A stretch of 64,000 nt of DNA, from the NCBI GenBank assembly GCA_021768245.1, contig JAETNO010000010.1, positions 62,001 to 126,000 on the forward strand. Reading direction: 5' to 3'. Below, piece by piece: positions 44,757-54,000 of the stretch. The position numbers were made by a program, and so were the translations under genes. This stretch comes from Bacteroidaceae bacterium (GTDB lineage: Bacteria; Bacteroidota; Bacteroidia; Bacteroidales; Muribaculaceae). The notes beneath the pieces were generated by a model. That model was given only the letters and a program-made list of their open reading frames with translations, searched no databases and was not told the DNA's origin. The first letter of the stretch is position 1; the number at the start of each line of letters is the position of its first letter.

Positions 44757-45756
44757 AGTCTATATCTGTTGATTGGTTTTCTTTTACTATTGATTCAACC
44801 CTGTCAAGGACCGCATAAAGTTCATCGAGCGTTGCAGCCCGGAGCATCGCAATCCTCGTTTCCCGGAAATGGGATATCCCCTTGAAAAGAGGTGATGCGG
44901 CAAGATGACGGCGTATATGGAGAATACCGCGATATTCATCAATCCTGTCCACACTCTCCTTAATCTGCCTGCGTATCAAAGCGAACTTATCTTCTATCGG
45001 CATCTCATGGCCATGGATACCGTCTATAAAGCGTCTGACATCATTGAAAATCCAGGGAGCACCGATTGCAGCCCTTCCTATCATCACACCATCGACACCG
45101 TATCGGTCAAAAGCCTCCTTGGCCAATTGCGGAGAGGTTATGTCTCCATTACCTATTAAAGGGATTGTAAGCCTTGGATTTTCTTTCACTCTGGCAATCA
45201 TTTCCCAGTCAGCAGTGCCGGTATACATCTGAGAGCGTGTACGGCCATGCACAGTCAGAGCCTTTATGCCACAGTCCTGCAACTGTTCGGCGAGGGTAAC
45301 TATTATTTTTGATTCATGGTCCCAACCGAGACGGGTTTTGACGGTCACGGGAATATTCACCGCCTCAACCACCGCACGGGTAATCTCGAGCATTTTGGGG
45401 ATGTTGCGCAACATCCCTGCCCCCGCGCCTTTACCAGCGACCTTCTTCACGGGACATCCGAAATTTATATCTATTATGTCGGGCTTTGCAGCTTCAACGA
45501 TTTTTGCCGCCTCTACCATAGGCTCCACCTCGCGCCCATAAATCTGTATGGCCGTGGGACGCTCTTCCGGGTCGATGGCAAGCTTCCTCGTCGTGGCCGG
45601 AATGTCACGGATAAGCGCATCGGCACTGACAAATTCAGTATAGACCATCGAGGCCCCCTGCTCCTTGCATATGAGACGGAAAGACCTGTCAGTGACATCT
45701 TCCATCGGTGCAAGCATCACAGGACATGTTCCCAAGTCAATGTTTCCGATTTTCAT
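44743..45756 (-). CDS. dusB: tRNA-dihydrouridine synthase
   Basis: The 337-residue flavoenzyme reduces uridine to dihydrouridine in tRNA. TIM-barrel marks are LAPMEDVTDRSFR, the catalytic Cys in NFGCPVKKVAGKGAGAGML, KTRLGWD, TVHGRTRSQMYTG and IGNGDI. The C-terminal helical domain ends near ESIVKENQ. It overlaps the downstream GIN gene by 14 bp. Confidence 0.95.
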   Translation of the reverse strand: MKIGNIDLGTCPVMLAPMEDVTDRSFRLICKEQGASMVYTEFVSADALIRDIPATTRKLAIDPEERPTAIQIYGREVEPMVEAAKIVEAAKPDIIDINFGCPVKKVAGKGAGAGMLRNIPKMLEITRAVVEAVNIPVTVKTRLGWDHESKIIVTLAEQLQDCGIKALTVHGRTRSQMYTGTADWEMIARVKENPRLTIPLIGNGDITSPQLAKEAFDRYGVDGVMIGRAAIGAPWIFNDVRRFIDGIHGHEMPIEDKFALIRRQIKESVDRIDEYRGILHIRRHLAASPLFKGISHFRETRIAMLRAATLDELYAVLDRVESIVKENQSTDIDYENN

Positions 45757-45863
45757 AGAGTCAGTTACTATATTGAAGGCTTTAGACAGCCCGGATATTC
45801 ATAAAATCCACAGTCCTGTCGGGCCGATTATACTATATAAGCGACAAAACGGTTGAATAGATG

Positions 45864-45871
45864 CAAAGATA
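45864..45871 (-). promoter_or_regulatory. -7 box of dusB
   Basis: Minus strand TATCTTTG, about 107 bp before the dusB ATG. Confidence 0.45.
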
Positions 45872-45907
45872 CTGAGATTCGCTGAAAATTGCAAACCGAC
45901 GGTGGCT

Positions 45908-47338
45908 TCATTCTCCGGCAGGCAGGCTGAACACAAACTTCAATCCTCCGGATTCAACATTTTCAACTGAAATCTCACCCTCCATTGCGGTGATAATCCT
46001 ATGCACAAGGGGCAGCCCGAGTCCTGAACCTCCAGTCTTGCGCGACCGGCCGGTATCAACCCTGTAGAAAAGGTCAAAAAGACGGGCAAGATGTTCCCCG
46101 TCAACCCCCTTGCCATTATCGGAGAACGAGAAGAAATGGAATCCGTCTTCCTTGCGGAGCCAACGCAATGACATCTCAGTCCCGCCCGAATGTTGCGCCG
46201 CATTATAAACAAGGTTCAGAAGCGCATTTGTCAGCAATGACTCATGGCCCACCACACAACAATCTTCAGGGATATCACATACGAACTTCATGTCACCTGC
46301 AATGTGCCCCTGCGCCACATCTTCCGCAAGCTGGACCGCGATATTGTGAAAATTGAGTTTCACGCACTTAATCGTGGCACCATTTTCCTGAAGACGCATC
46401 ACCATCCCCACATCATTCACCAAATCCACCAGCCGGTCAGTATTCTGCTGAGCCCTTACAAGAAATTTACGTTTTAAAGCTTCCGGCATATCCTCATCGT
46501 TTAACACCGAATCAAGATAGCCCTTTATAATTCCGACAGGTGTATTAAGTTCATGGCTCACGTTCATGCCAATCTGCCGCTCATGATGCATCTTTTCCTG
46601 CTCTGCATGAATCTTATCGCGATAAAGAGTGATAAGATTTCTGGATACATCCCCAAGCTCATCCTTCGAAAAATGCCATGAATCAAAGTTGTCAGGCAGT
46701 TGGTCAGATGAAACAGCCCGAGCGAAATCCCTGAGCGTATAGACATTCCGGCAGATAGCCTTGACTCCGAAATAAGCCAGAACCGAGGAAATTACTCCAA
46801 GAATAATAACCACAATCCATACCATCGGGTCGATACGAAGAAATGCAATCACCTCCCCCTCATAGGGAAGTGCGGCAAATGACTGTATAGCACCATCGCC
46901 ACTCATCTTAGAGTTGACCATATACTTATTATGCCCCCAACTGATATCATGCACAGTTGCGCTTCCGCTACCACCCCATAAGCCCCTCAAATCTGGAATA
47001 TGAGCTACGGAATCTTCATATAGCGAAATTGCAGATTCCCGATTGTCTGCCAACAGGACTCCCTTATTGTCATATACAGAAATGCGAAGGGGGTCAAGCG
47101 TGGTCTGGTCAGTAAACAATTTTATAAAATCAACGGTCTTCTGCAAATCCGCGCCATGCCCATAAGCATCAATGACAGTGTTATTCACATTAAGCAGTCT
47201 GTTTTCAAGATTCTCCTTCTGCCGTTGCTTCTCATGCGTAACGAAATAAATAATCGTTATGCCAATAATCAGCCACAGCAAGCCGACAAGAGGGAAAAAC
47301 AGTTTCCAATGAAGACGTAAAATATGTTTTTCTGTCAT
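45908..47338 (-). CDS. Membrane sensor histidine kinase, no adjacent response regulator
   Basis: The 476-residue kinase has two membrane helices (about 13-33 and 172-192) around a PAS/Cache-like periplasmic domain of about 140 residues. A HAMP linker follows, then the HisKA domain with phospho-acceptor His262 in VSHELNTP and the HATPase domain (N box NLVYNAAQHSG, G1 DNGKGVD, G2 GGSGLGLPLV). The stimulus is unknown. Genes either side (dusB, small lipoprotein) are not response regulators, so its partner is elsewhere. It has its own -7 box. Confidence 0.93.
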   Translation of the reverse strand: MTEKHILRLHWKLFFPLVGLLWLIIGITIIYFVTHEKQRQKENLENRLLNVNNTVIDAYGHGADLQKTVDFIKLFTDQTTLDPLRISVYDNKGVLLADNRESAISLYEDSVAHIPDLRGLWGGSGSATVHDISWGHNKYMVNSKMSGDGAIQSFAALPYEGEVIAFLRIDPMVWIVVIILGVISSVLAYFGVKAICRNVYTLRDFARAVSSDQLPDNFDSWHFSKDELGDVSRNLITLYRDKIHAEQEKMHHERQIGMNVSHELNTPVGIIKGYLDSVLNDEDMPEALKRKFLVRAQQNTDRLVDLVNDVGMVMRLQENGATIKCVKLNFHNIAVQLAEDVAQGHIAGDMKFVCDIPEDCCVVGHESLLTNALLNLVYNAAQHSGGTEMSLRWLRKEDGFHFFSFSDNGKGVDGEHLARLFDLFYRVDTGRSRKTGGSGLGLPLVHRIITAMEGEISVENVESGGLKFVFSLPAGE

Positions 47339-47411
47339 TATTTCTATCCTATTCTCCCTCTATCCATCCCGTTATGTTGTGAATGAAACGTGAGAATGTC
47401 ATTAATTTCAA

Positions 47412-47419
47412 CAAATCTA
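47412..47419 (-). promoter_or_regulatory. -7 box of the histidine kinase gene
   Basis: Minus strand TAGATTTG, about 73 bp before the kinase ATG; no -33 TTTG. Confidence 0.45.
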
Positions 47420-47476
47420 TCTGAAATCCTGTTTATTCTGCATTTGATATCCGCGAGAAAATGCCTGATATAAGGA

Positions 47477-47515
47477 CAAAAAAGAAGCTGGTCGCCCGAA
47501 TGGAGCAATCAGCTT
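47477..47515 (-). terminator. Terminator of the small lipoprotein gene
   Basis: On the minus strand AAGCTG (47510-47515) pairs with CAGCTT (47485-47490), followed by CTTTTTTG. The plus strand also has a T-run after it, so it could work both ways. Confidence 0.6.
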
Positions 47516-47559
47516 GATTTTTTTCTTGTGTTAAGAAAGTTACGACTGTGTCGGCTGAA

Positions 47560-47760
47560 TTATTCAGCAGCAGCTACAGAGTCAGCGGGAGCAGCTACAG
47601 AATCAGCAGGAGCTACAGAATCAGCTACTTCTTCAACAACAGCTACAGTTTCTTCTACAACAACTGCAGAGTCAGCAGCTTCAGCCTTCTTATCAGAAGA
47701 ACCGCAAGAGAAAAGAGATGCGCTGAAAACTACAGCGAGTAATAAAACTAACTTTTTCAT
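47560..47760 (-). CDS. Small Ala/Glu/Val-rich lipoprotein
   Basis: The 66-residue product has a lipoprotein signal (MKKLVLLLAVVFSASLFSC). The mature part is low-complexity and acidic: VVVEETVAVVEEVADSV, then the near-perfect repeats APADSVAA, APADSVAAAE. There is no basic patch and almost no other residue type beyond GSSDKK. It has the best-formed promoter in the window (47810-47840). I do not recognise a family; it may be an abundant structural or lipid-anchored filler lipoprotein. The ATG at 47760 starts the signal sequence; a longer open frame to 47787 has no support. Confidence 0.7.
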   Translation of the reverse strand: MKKLVLLLAVVFSASLFSCGSSDKKAEAADSAVVVEETVAVVEEVADSVAPADSVAAPADSVAAAE

Positions 47761-47809
47761 TTTCTTTTTGATTAAATTATAAAACAATTTTTAAGCTTCA
47801 AAAACACCG

Positions 47810-47840
47810 CAAAGGTAAAACAAATAATTTACATACCAAA
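47810..47840 (-). promoter_or_regulatory. Promoter of the small lipoprotein gene
   Basis: Minus strand TTTG (47837-47840), exactly 19 bp, then TACCTTTG (47810-47817). A consensus promoter, so strong expression is likely. Confidence 0.75.
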
Positions 47841-47965
47841 CTTTTTTTAGTGTTTTTTCGTCGCATCCTGATTTTTTAGCAAAAAAATATAAAAAATTGT
47901 CATTCATTTAGCATTATTTTAACATATGGCCCGATAATATTAGCCCCCGCATTAACCAAGGTCGT

Positions 47966-47996
47966 TTTTATATCTCAAAAATTAATCTTAATTTTG
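47966..47996 (+). promoter_or_regulatory. Promoter of hisF-hisIE
   Basis: TTTT (47966-47969), 19 bp, TAATTTTG (47989-47996). It overlaps a GTG that opens the longer hisF frame and so rules that start out. Confidence 0.6.
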
Positions 47997-48031
47997 TGAC
48001 TCACATATCATCTACCACATTATTATATTAT

Positions 48032-48787
48032 ATGCTCGCAAAGCGCATCATCCCATGTCTTGACGTCAAAAACGGCCGCACGGTCAAGGGTGTGAATTTC
48101 GTAGGACTCTCCGATGTCGGAGACCCGGTGGAACTCGGAGCCCGTTATGCCCGTGAAGGAGCCGACGAACTGGTATTTCTTGATATCAGTGCCACTCTCG
48201 AGGAACGCAACACTTTCGCACAGCTTGTGGGAAAAATCGCCGACCGGCTCAACATCCCCTTCACGGTCGGAGGTGGAATAGCCTCGCTTGACGACGCGGC
48301 ACGTCTGCTCGACGCAGGAGCCGATAAAATAACCGTCAATTCAGCCGCTGTCCGACGCCCTGAACTTATAAGTGAAATAGCCACGCGCTTCGGAAGCCAG
48401 TTTGTAGTCGTGGCTATCGACGCGAAACTATCCGACGGTGTCTGGCATGTCACGACACATGGTGGTAGCAGACTAAGTGAAAGAGAACTTTTCTCATGGG
48501 CAAAGCAGGCTCAGGAGCTCGGAGCCGGTGAAATAATGTTTACATCAATGAACCACGACGGCACACGCGAAGGCTACCCCTGCGACACATTTGCCAGACT
48601 CGCTTCCGAAATCTCAATCCCGGTCATAGCTTCAGGTGGTGCCGGAAGCGTGGACGATATCGCCGAAGTACTGACAAAAGGACGGGCGGATGCCGCACTC
48701 GCCGCCTCGATATTCCATTACGGAGAAATCTCTATCTTTGATTTGAAAAGACAACTCCATGAACGTGGTATTCCGGTAAGGCTATAA
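48032..48787 (+). CDS. hisF: Imidazole glycerol phosphate synthase, cyclase subunit
   Basis: The 251-residue TIM-barrel enzyme turns PRFAR and ammonia into IGP and AICAR, working with HisH. The catalytic Asp11 (IPCLDVKNG) and Asp130 (VVVAIDAKL) are both present, as is GGGIAS. The ATG at 48032 is preferred over the GTG at 47996, which falls inside the promoter. hisIE follows after 66 bp. HisH is not in this window. Confidence 0.97.
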   Translation: MLAKRIIPCLDVKNGRTVKGVNFVGLSDVGDPVELGARYAREGADELVFLDISATLEERNTFAQLVGKIADRLNIPFTVGGGIASLDDAARLLDAGADKITVNSAAVRRPELISEIATRFGSQFVVVAIDAKLSDGVWHVTTHGGSRLSERELFSWAKQAQELGAGEIMFTSMNHDGTREGYPCDTFARLASEISIPVIASGGAGSVDDIAEVLTKGRADAALAASIFHYGEISIFDLKRQLHERGIPVRL

Positions 48788-48853
48788 CAACCGTTTCTGA
48801 GTCAGCAAATCTAAAAAATAACTATCGTTAATAACGAAGCAACACTCTTGACA

Positions 48854-49453
48854 ATGACATTCGATGATTTCACACTCGATAAATGTGCCGATTCCCTGCT
48901 CCCGGTAATCATTCAGGACGCGACAACACTGCGCGTACTGATGCTCGGATACATGAACCGCGAGGCCTTCGATAAAACACAGTCAACCGGTCGCGTCACC
49001 TTCTACAGCCGAACCCGTTCATGCCTTTGGACAAAAGGCGAAACCAGCGGGAACTATCTTGAAGTCGTAGAAATGTTCCGGGACTGTGACAACGACACCT
49101 TACTTATAAAAGCGCACCCCCACGGCCCCACCTGCCATCGGGGGACCACATCATGCTTCGACACTGCGGAGGAAGAAGGCTTCATCCGCTCCCTCTCGGC
49201 ACTGATTGCTACCCGTCACCGCGAGATGCCCGAGGACAGCTATACGACGCGGCTGTTTATTAAAGGTGTGAAAAAGATTGCCCAGAAAGTTGGTGAAGAA
49301 GCCGTAGAATCAGTAGTCGAAGCTGTCGATGGCAACCGTGACCGCTTCACCTATGAAGCCTGCGATCTCATCTACCATCTCCTTGTACTCATCGAGCAGA
49401 TGGGCATCACCCTCCCCGAACTCGAAAAAGAACTCCTCCGCCGCCACAGCTGA
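48854..49453 (+). CDS. hisIE: Bifunctional phosphoribosyl-AMP cyclohydrolase / phosphoribosyl-ATP pyrophosphatase
   Basis: The 199-residue fusion performs two steps of histidine synthesis. The N-terminal HisI domain has MLGYMNREAFDKT, RSCLWTKGETSGN and the zinc-binding Cys in HPHGPTCHRGTTSCF. The C-terminal HisE domain (about 110-199) has KGVKKIAQKVGEEAVE and EACDLIYHLLVL. The ATG at 48854 is chosen over a TTG six bases upstream. The gene ends in a 40-bp perfect palindrome that acts as terminator. Confidence 0.96.
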   Translation: MTFDDFTLDKCADSLLPVIIQDATTLRVLMLGYMNREAFDKTQSTGRVTFYSRTRSCLWTKGETSGNYLEVVEMFRDCDNDTLLIKAHPHGPTCHRGTTSCFDTAEEEGFIRSLSALIATRHREMPEDSYTTRLFIKGVKKIAQKVGEEAVESVVEAVDGNRDRFTYEACDLIYHLLVLIEQMGITLPELEKELLRRHS

Positions 49454-49477
49454 ATTCAGCAAGCTTCGGAACAGAAA

Positions 49478-49517
49478 TAATGCGCCCGTGTCAAATATAT
49501 TTGACACGGGCGCATTA
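49478..49517. terminator. 40-bp perfect palindrome between hisIE and gltD
   Basis: The 40-nt stretch is its own reverse complement, so the RNA hairpin has almost no loop. It lies 24 bp after the hisIE stop and 43 bp after the gltD stop, so it can serve both convergent genes. Confidence 0.75.
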
Positions 49518-49560
49518 TGAATTAGAGGGTGTTTAATACATGCCCGTATACGCCACGGGC

Positions 49561-50994
49561 TTATTCCTTTGATGCGGTCAGGAATTCATGGATGCCTTTG
49601 GCGGCGCGACGGCCAGAGGCGATACAGCGGACAACGAGCGAGGCTCCCGTAGAAACATCGCCGGCGGCAAATACCTTGTCTATACTCGACTGACCATTGT
49701 CGCCTACTTTCACATTGCCACGCGCGTCCTTCTCCACTCCGAGAGCATCAATGATTCCCTCGGCCACGGGATTGGTGAAGCCCATTGCCAAAAGCACCAG
49801 TTCAGCTTTGATAGTCTCAATCTTACCCGTATGCACGAGATTCATCCGACCGCTCTGACTGTCCTTTTCCCAAAGCACTTCCTCAACCTCTACTTCCTTT
49901 ACGCGTCCGTCGGCATCAGGGATGAAACGGCGTGTATCAAGCAGCCAACGGCGGTCACAACCTTCCATATGACTGCTCGACGTCTTTAGGACCACCGGCC
50001 AATAGGGCCATGGTGTGGCGGGGTTCTCCCCTACCGGTGGCTTGGGCATAATCTCTATCTGAGTCACGGACAGTGCTCCCTGACGGTGAGCAGTGCCTAC
50101 ACAATCACTGCCGGTGTCACCGCCACCTATCACGAGCACGTTTTTGCCTTTTGCCGATATTCTCTCATCCTTCCCGATTTCAGCACCCGCATTGACGCGG
50201 TTCTGTTGCTGGAGAAGCTCAAGTGCGAAGTGCACACCCTTCAAATCCCGTCCCTCAGCCTTCAAATCACGGGGTACTTCGGCGCCCATCGCGAGGCACA
50301 CGGCATCGAATTCTCCGAGCAGCTCCTCAGCAGTCACATCCTCCCCGACTTTAACGCCGCATTTAAATTCAATGCCTTCTTTCATTAGCAAGTCAAGGCG
50401 ACGGTCTATCACGCTTTTGTTAAGCTTGAAGTCAGGAATACCGAAACGGAGCAGTCCTCCTGGAGTCTCATTCTTTTCAAACACAGTCACGCTGTGCCCA
50501 CGGCGGTTGAGCTGGTTGGCACACGCAAGTCCGGCAGGCCCTGACCCTACAACAGCCACACGGAAGCCGCTACGCCTCTTAGGCGGGCGAGGAAACACAT
50601 AGCCCTCATTGAAAGCCCTCTCCACAATAGCGGCCTCATTCTCACGGATAGTGACGGGTTCATGCTGCTTGTTAAGCACACAGCCCTTCTCGCACAATGC
50701 CGGACAGACACGCCCTGTGAACTCAGGAAAATCATCGGTCATAGTCAGGAGCTCGTATGCTCCCTTTATATCGTTTTTATACAGCCTGTCCTGCCACTCC
50801 GGCTGCCTGTTTCCCAAAGGACAGCTCCAATGGCAGAAAGGAACGCCACACTCCATGCACCGCGACGCCTGCAGGCGACGGTCCTCGGTGTTGAGTGTCT
50901 GCTCGACCTCCCCATAGTCATTTATACGGTCGTGAATCGGACGATAGCCGGCCTCTTTTCGGGGTATATTAAGAAATGCTGTAGGATTTCCCAT
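49561..50994 (-). CDS. gltD: Glutamate synthase, small (beta) subunit
   Basis: The 477-residue flavoprotein brings electrons from NADPH to the large subunit. The N-terminal Cys cluster for [4Fe-4S] is in CMECGVPFCHWSCPLGN, with a second set in CPALCEKGC. The FAD site is GSGPAGLACA and the NADPH site is VIGGGDTGSDCVG. The ATG at 50994 begins MGNPTAFLNIPR as in homologues. It is the last gene of the amtB-gltB-gltD operon, 30 bp after gltB. Confidence 0.95.
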   Translation of the reverse strand: MGNPTAFLNIPRKEAGYRPIHDRINDYGEVEQTLNTEDRRLQASRCMECGVPFCHWSCPLGNRQPEWQDRLYKNDIKGAYELLTMTDDFPEFTGRVCPALCEKGCVLNKQHEPVTIRENEAAIVERAFNEGYVFPRPPKRRSGFRVAVVGSGPAGLACANQLNRRGHSVTVFEKNETPGGLLRFGIPDFKLNKSVIDRRLDLLMKEGIEFKCGVKVGEDVTAEELLGEFDAVCLAMGAEVPRDLKAEGRDLKGVHFALELLQQQNRVNAGAEIGKDERISAKGKNVLVIGGGDTGSDCVGTAHRQGALSVTQIEIMPKPPVGENPATPWPYWPVVLKTSSSHMEGCDRRWLLDTRRFIPDADGRVKEVEVEEVLWEKDSQSGRMNLVHTGKIETIKAELVLLAMGFTNPVAEGIIDALGVEKDARGNVKVGDNGQSSIDKVFAAGDVSTGASLVVRCIASGRRAAKGIHEFLTASKE

Positions 50995-51024
50995 TATAAT
51001 TTTCTTCTCTTGGTTCAACAATAA

Positions 51025-54000
51025 TTAATCAACCTGCATAGAGGCTATGCGACGCTCGAGCTTAGCCACTTTCTCATCGTGAAGCACCTTCTTGTATTCG
51101 ATAGGTATCACTTTGATAAACTGTCCAACATATTTGTCCCAGTCGTCGAGCATAGCTCCGGCAAGCGGACTGTGAGTGTGACGGTAGTGGTTGCCGATAA
51201 GGCGGTAAAGTTCTCGGTTATCAGCCATCTCCTCTATAAGCGACAGTTCCACCATCTCCATATTGCAGAAATAGTCGAAATCACCGTCGGGATTCCACAC
51301 ATATGCGATGCCACCGCTCATACCGGCGGCAAAGTTGCGACCAGTCGAACCGAGCACCACCGTGCGACCACCCGTCATATATTCACAGCAATGGTCGCCC
51401 ACGCCCTCCACCACAGCGGTCGCGCCTGAATTTCTAACGCAGAAGCGCTCGCCGACACGGCCGTTGATATATATTTCGCCTGAGGTAGCTCCATAGAGGA
51501 TAGTATTTCCGGCAATGATATTCGATTCAGGGGCAAAACCGCTGCCCTGCGGAGGCACAATCACTATGCGGCCACCCGACAGGCCCTTGCCCACATAGTC
51601 ATTGGCATCCCCTTCGAGCCTGAATGAAATACCATTGGCGAGGAAAGCGCCGAAACTCTGTCCTGCCGCCCCTTTGAATGTGCAGTTGATTGTGTTTTCG
51701 GGTAGCCCTGCGTCACCGAATTTCTTTGCAATAACGCCCGAAAGCATGGCACCCACCGCACGGTCGGTATTACAGATAGGGAATTCAAGTTCCACAGCCA
51801 TCCCCGACTCTATCGCCGGATAGCAACGGCTTATTATTTCCCTATCGAGCACATGGTCAATATCATGCTTCTGACTTGTCACATTTATTATAGCATTGAC
51901 TTTCGCCTCCTCAGGCATGAAAAGCAGTTTTGAGAAATCGAGCGATGCCGTCTTGCCACGCTCCATCTCATCCTTCACATAGAGTAAATCAGCACGACCA
52001 ATGATATCATCGAGCTTCCTGACTCCCATTTCAGCGAGAGTCTCCCTGATTTCACGCGCGAGGAAACGGAAGAAGTTCACCACGTATTCCGAACGCCCCG
52101 TGAAACGCTTGCGAAGTTCCTCGTTCTGCGTGGCCACCCCGACAGGACAGGTATTCTTATGGCACTTACGCATCATCACACAGCCGAGCACAATCAACGC
52201 GCTCGTAGCGAAACCATATTCCTCAGCACCGAGCATAGCCATTATCACCACGTCGCGGGCGCTCTTCAGCTGTCCGTCTGCCTGGAGCTTCACTTGTCCG
52301 CGCAGATTGTTGATAACGAGAGTCTGTTGAGTCTCCGCAAGACCGATTTCCACGGGCACGCCCGCATATCGGATAGAGCTTGCGGGAGAGGCTCCTGTGC
52401 CCCCGTCGCTACCGCTTATAGTGATAAGGTCGCTCTTGGCTTTCGCCACGCCTGCAGCAATGGTTCCCACTCCGCTTTCCGACACTAACTTCACGCTGAC
52501 ATTGGCAGATGGATTGACATTTTTCAAATCGAAAATCAGCTGTGCCAGATCCTCGATTGAATAGATATCATGGTGGGGAGGAGGCGAAATGAGTGAGATT
52601 CCGGGAATGGAATGACGGGTCTTGGCAATGATTTTATCCACTTTGAATCCGGGAAGCTGTCCCCCTTCACCGGGCTTGGCTCCCTGCGCCACCTTTATCT
52701 GAATCTCATCGGCATTGACAAGATATTCGGTGGTGACACCGAAACGCCCCGATGCCACCTGCTTTATGGCCGAGCGGGCCGAGCTTCCGTCGGGACGCGG
52801 TTTGAAACGCTCAGGATCCTCGCCACCTTCGCCTGTATTACTCCTCGCCCCTATCGCGTTCATAGCGATGCCCAAAGCCTCATGAGCTTCACGGCTTATG
52901 GAGCCGAACGACATGGCACCTGTCACAAAGCGTTTCATTATGGCTTCTTCAGATTCCACCTCCTCTACAGGGATGGCCTCACCCTTCCTGTAGTCAAGGA
53001 AATCACGGATGAATATCGGCTTCGGCTTATTGTCGACAAGCGATGTGAACTCCTTGAATTTCTTGTAGCTTCCGAGACGGGTTGCAAGCTGTAGGGTAGC
53101 TATCGTCTCCGGGTTCCATGCATGCGACTCCCCGTCCTTGCGGAAAGAATACTGGCCAATAAACGGCAATGGGCTATCCGTGTCGAAGTCTTCATCAAAC
53201 GCTTCACCATGAGCGCCGAGTATGTCGGCAGTAAGCATCCTTATGTCGACACCGCCAATCTTAGTGACCGTATCTCCGAAAAATTCCTGACAGACCTCTT
53301 CCGAAAGTCCTACAGCCTCAAAAAGCTGAGCGCCTTTATAGCTTGTAAGGGTCGAGATGCCCATCTTCGACATGACTTTCAACAGGCCTTTGTCCACAGC
53401 CTTTATATAGTTCTTGGAGGCTGTGTCAAAATCGAGCTGGATTTCATGGCGTTTCACCATATCATCAATTACGGCAAAAGCAAGATAAGGATTGATTGCA
53501 CTTGCCCCGTAGCCTGTAAGCAGGGCAAAGTGCATCACCTCACGGGCGTCGGCAGTCTCAATGACAAGTGCCGTCTGCGTACGCTTCTTGCAATTGATGA
53601 GATGATGATGGACCGCAGATGTGGCAAGAAGCGAAGGGACAGGCGCGGTCTCTGCATCGATTCCGCGATCGGAGAGCACCACGTAGTTGCAACCCTCGTC
53701 TACAGCCGCTTCCGCTTCACGACACAAGCGTTCCACAGCCTTAACCATACCGTCAGCGCCATCGGCTGCGGGAAATGTCATTGAGAGCTTGCGGGTATTG
53801 AAGCCTTTATAGCGAAGATTGCATAAGAGATCGAGTTCACGGTTGGTGATGACCGGACGCTTCAACAACACCATCTTACACAGTTCGGGCGACGGCTCCA
53901 GAAGATTAAGTTTGACGGCGCCTATATAACTGTCGAGACTCATGACCAGTTCTTCCCTAAGCGGGTCTATGGCAGGATTGGTCACCTGTGCAAAATGCTG

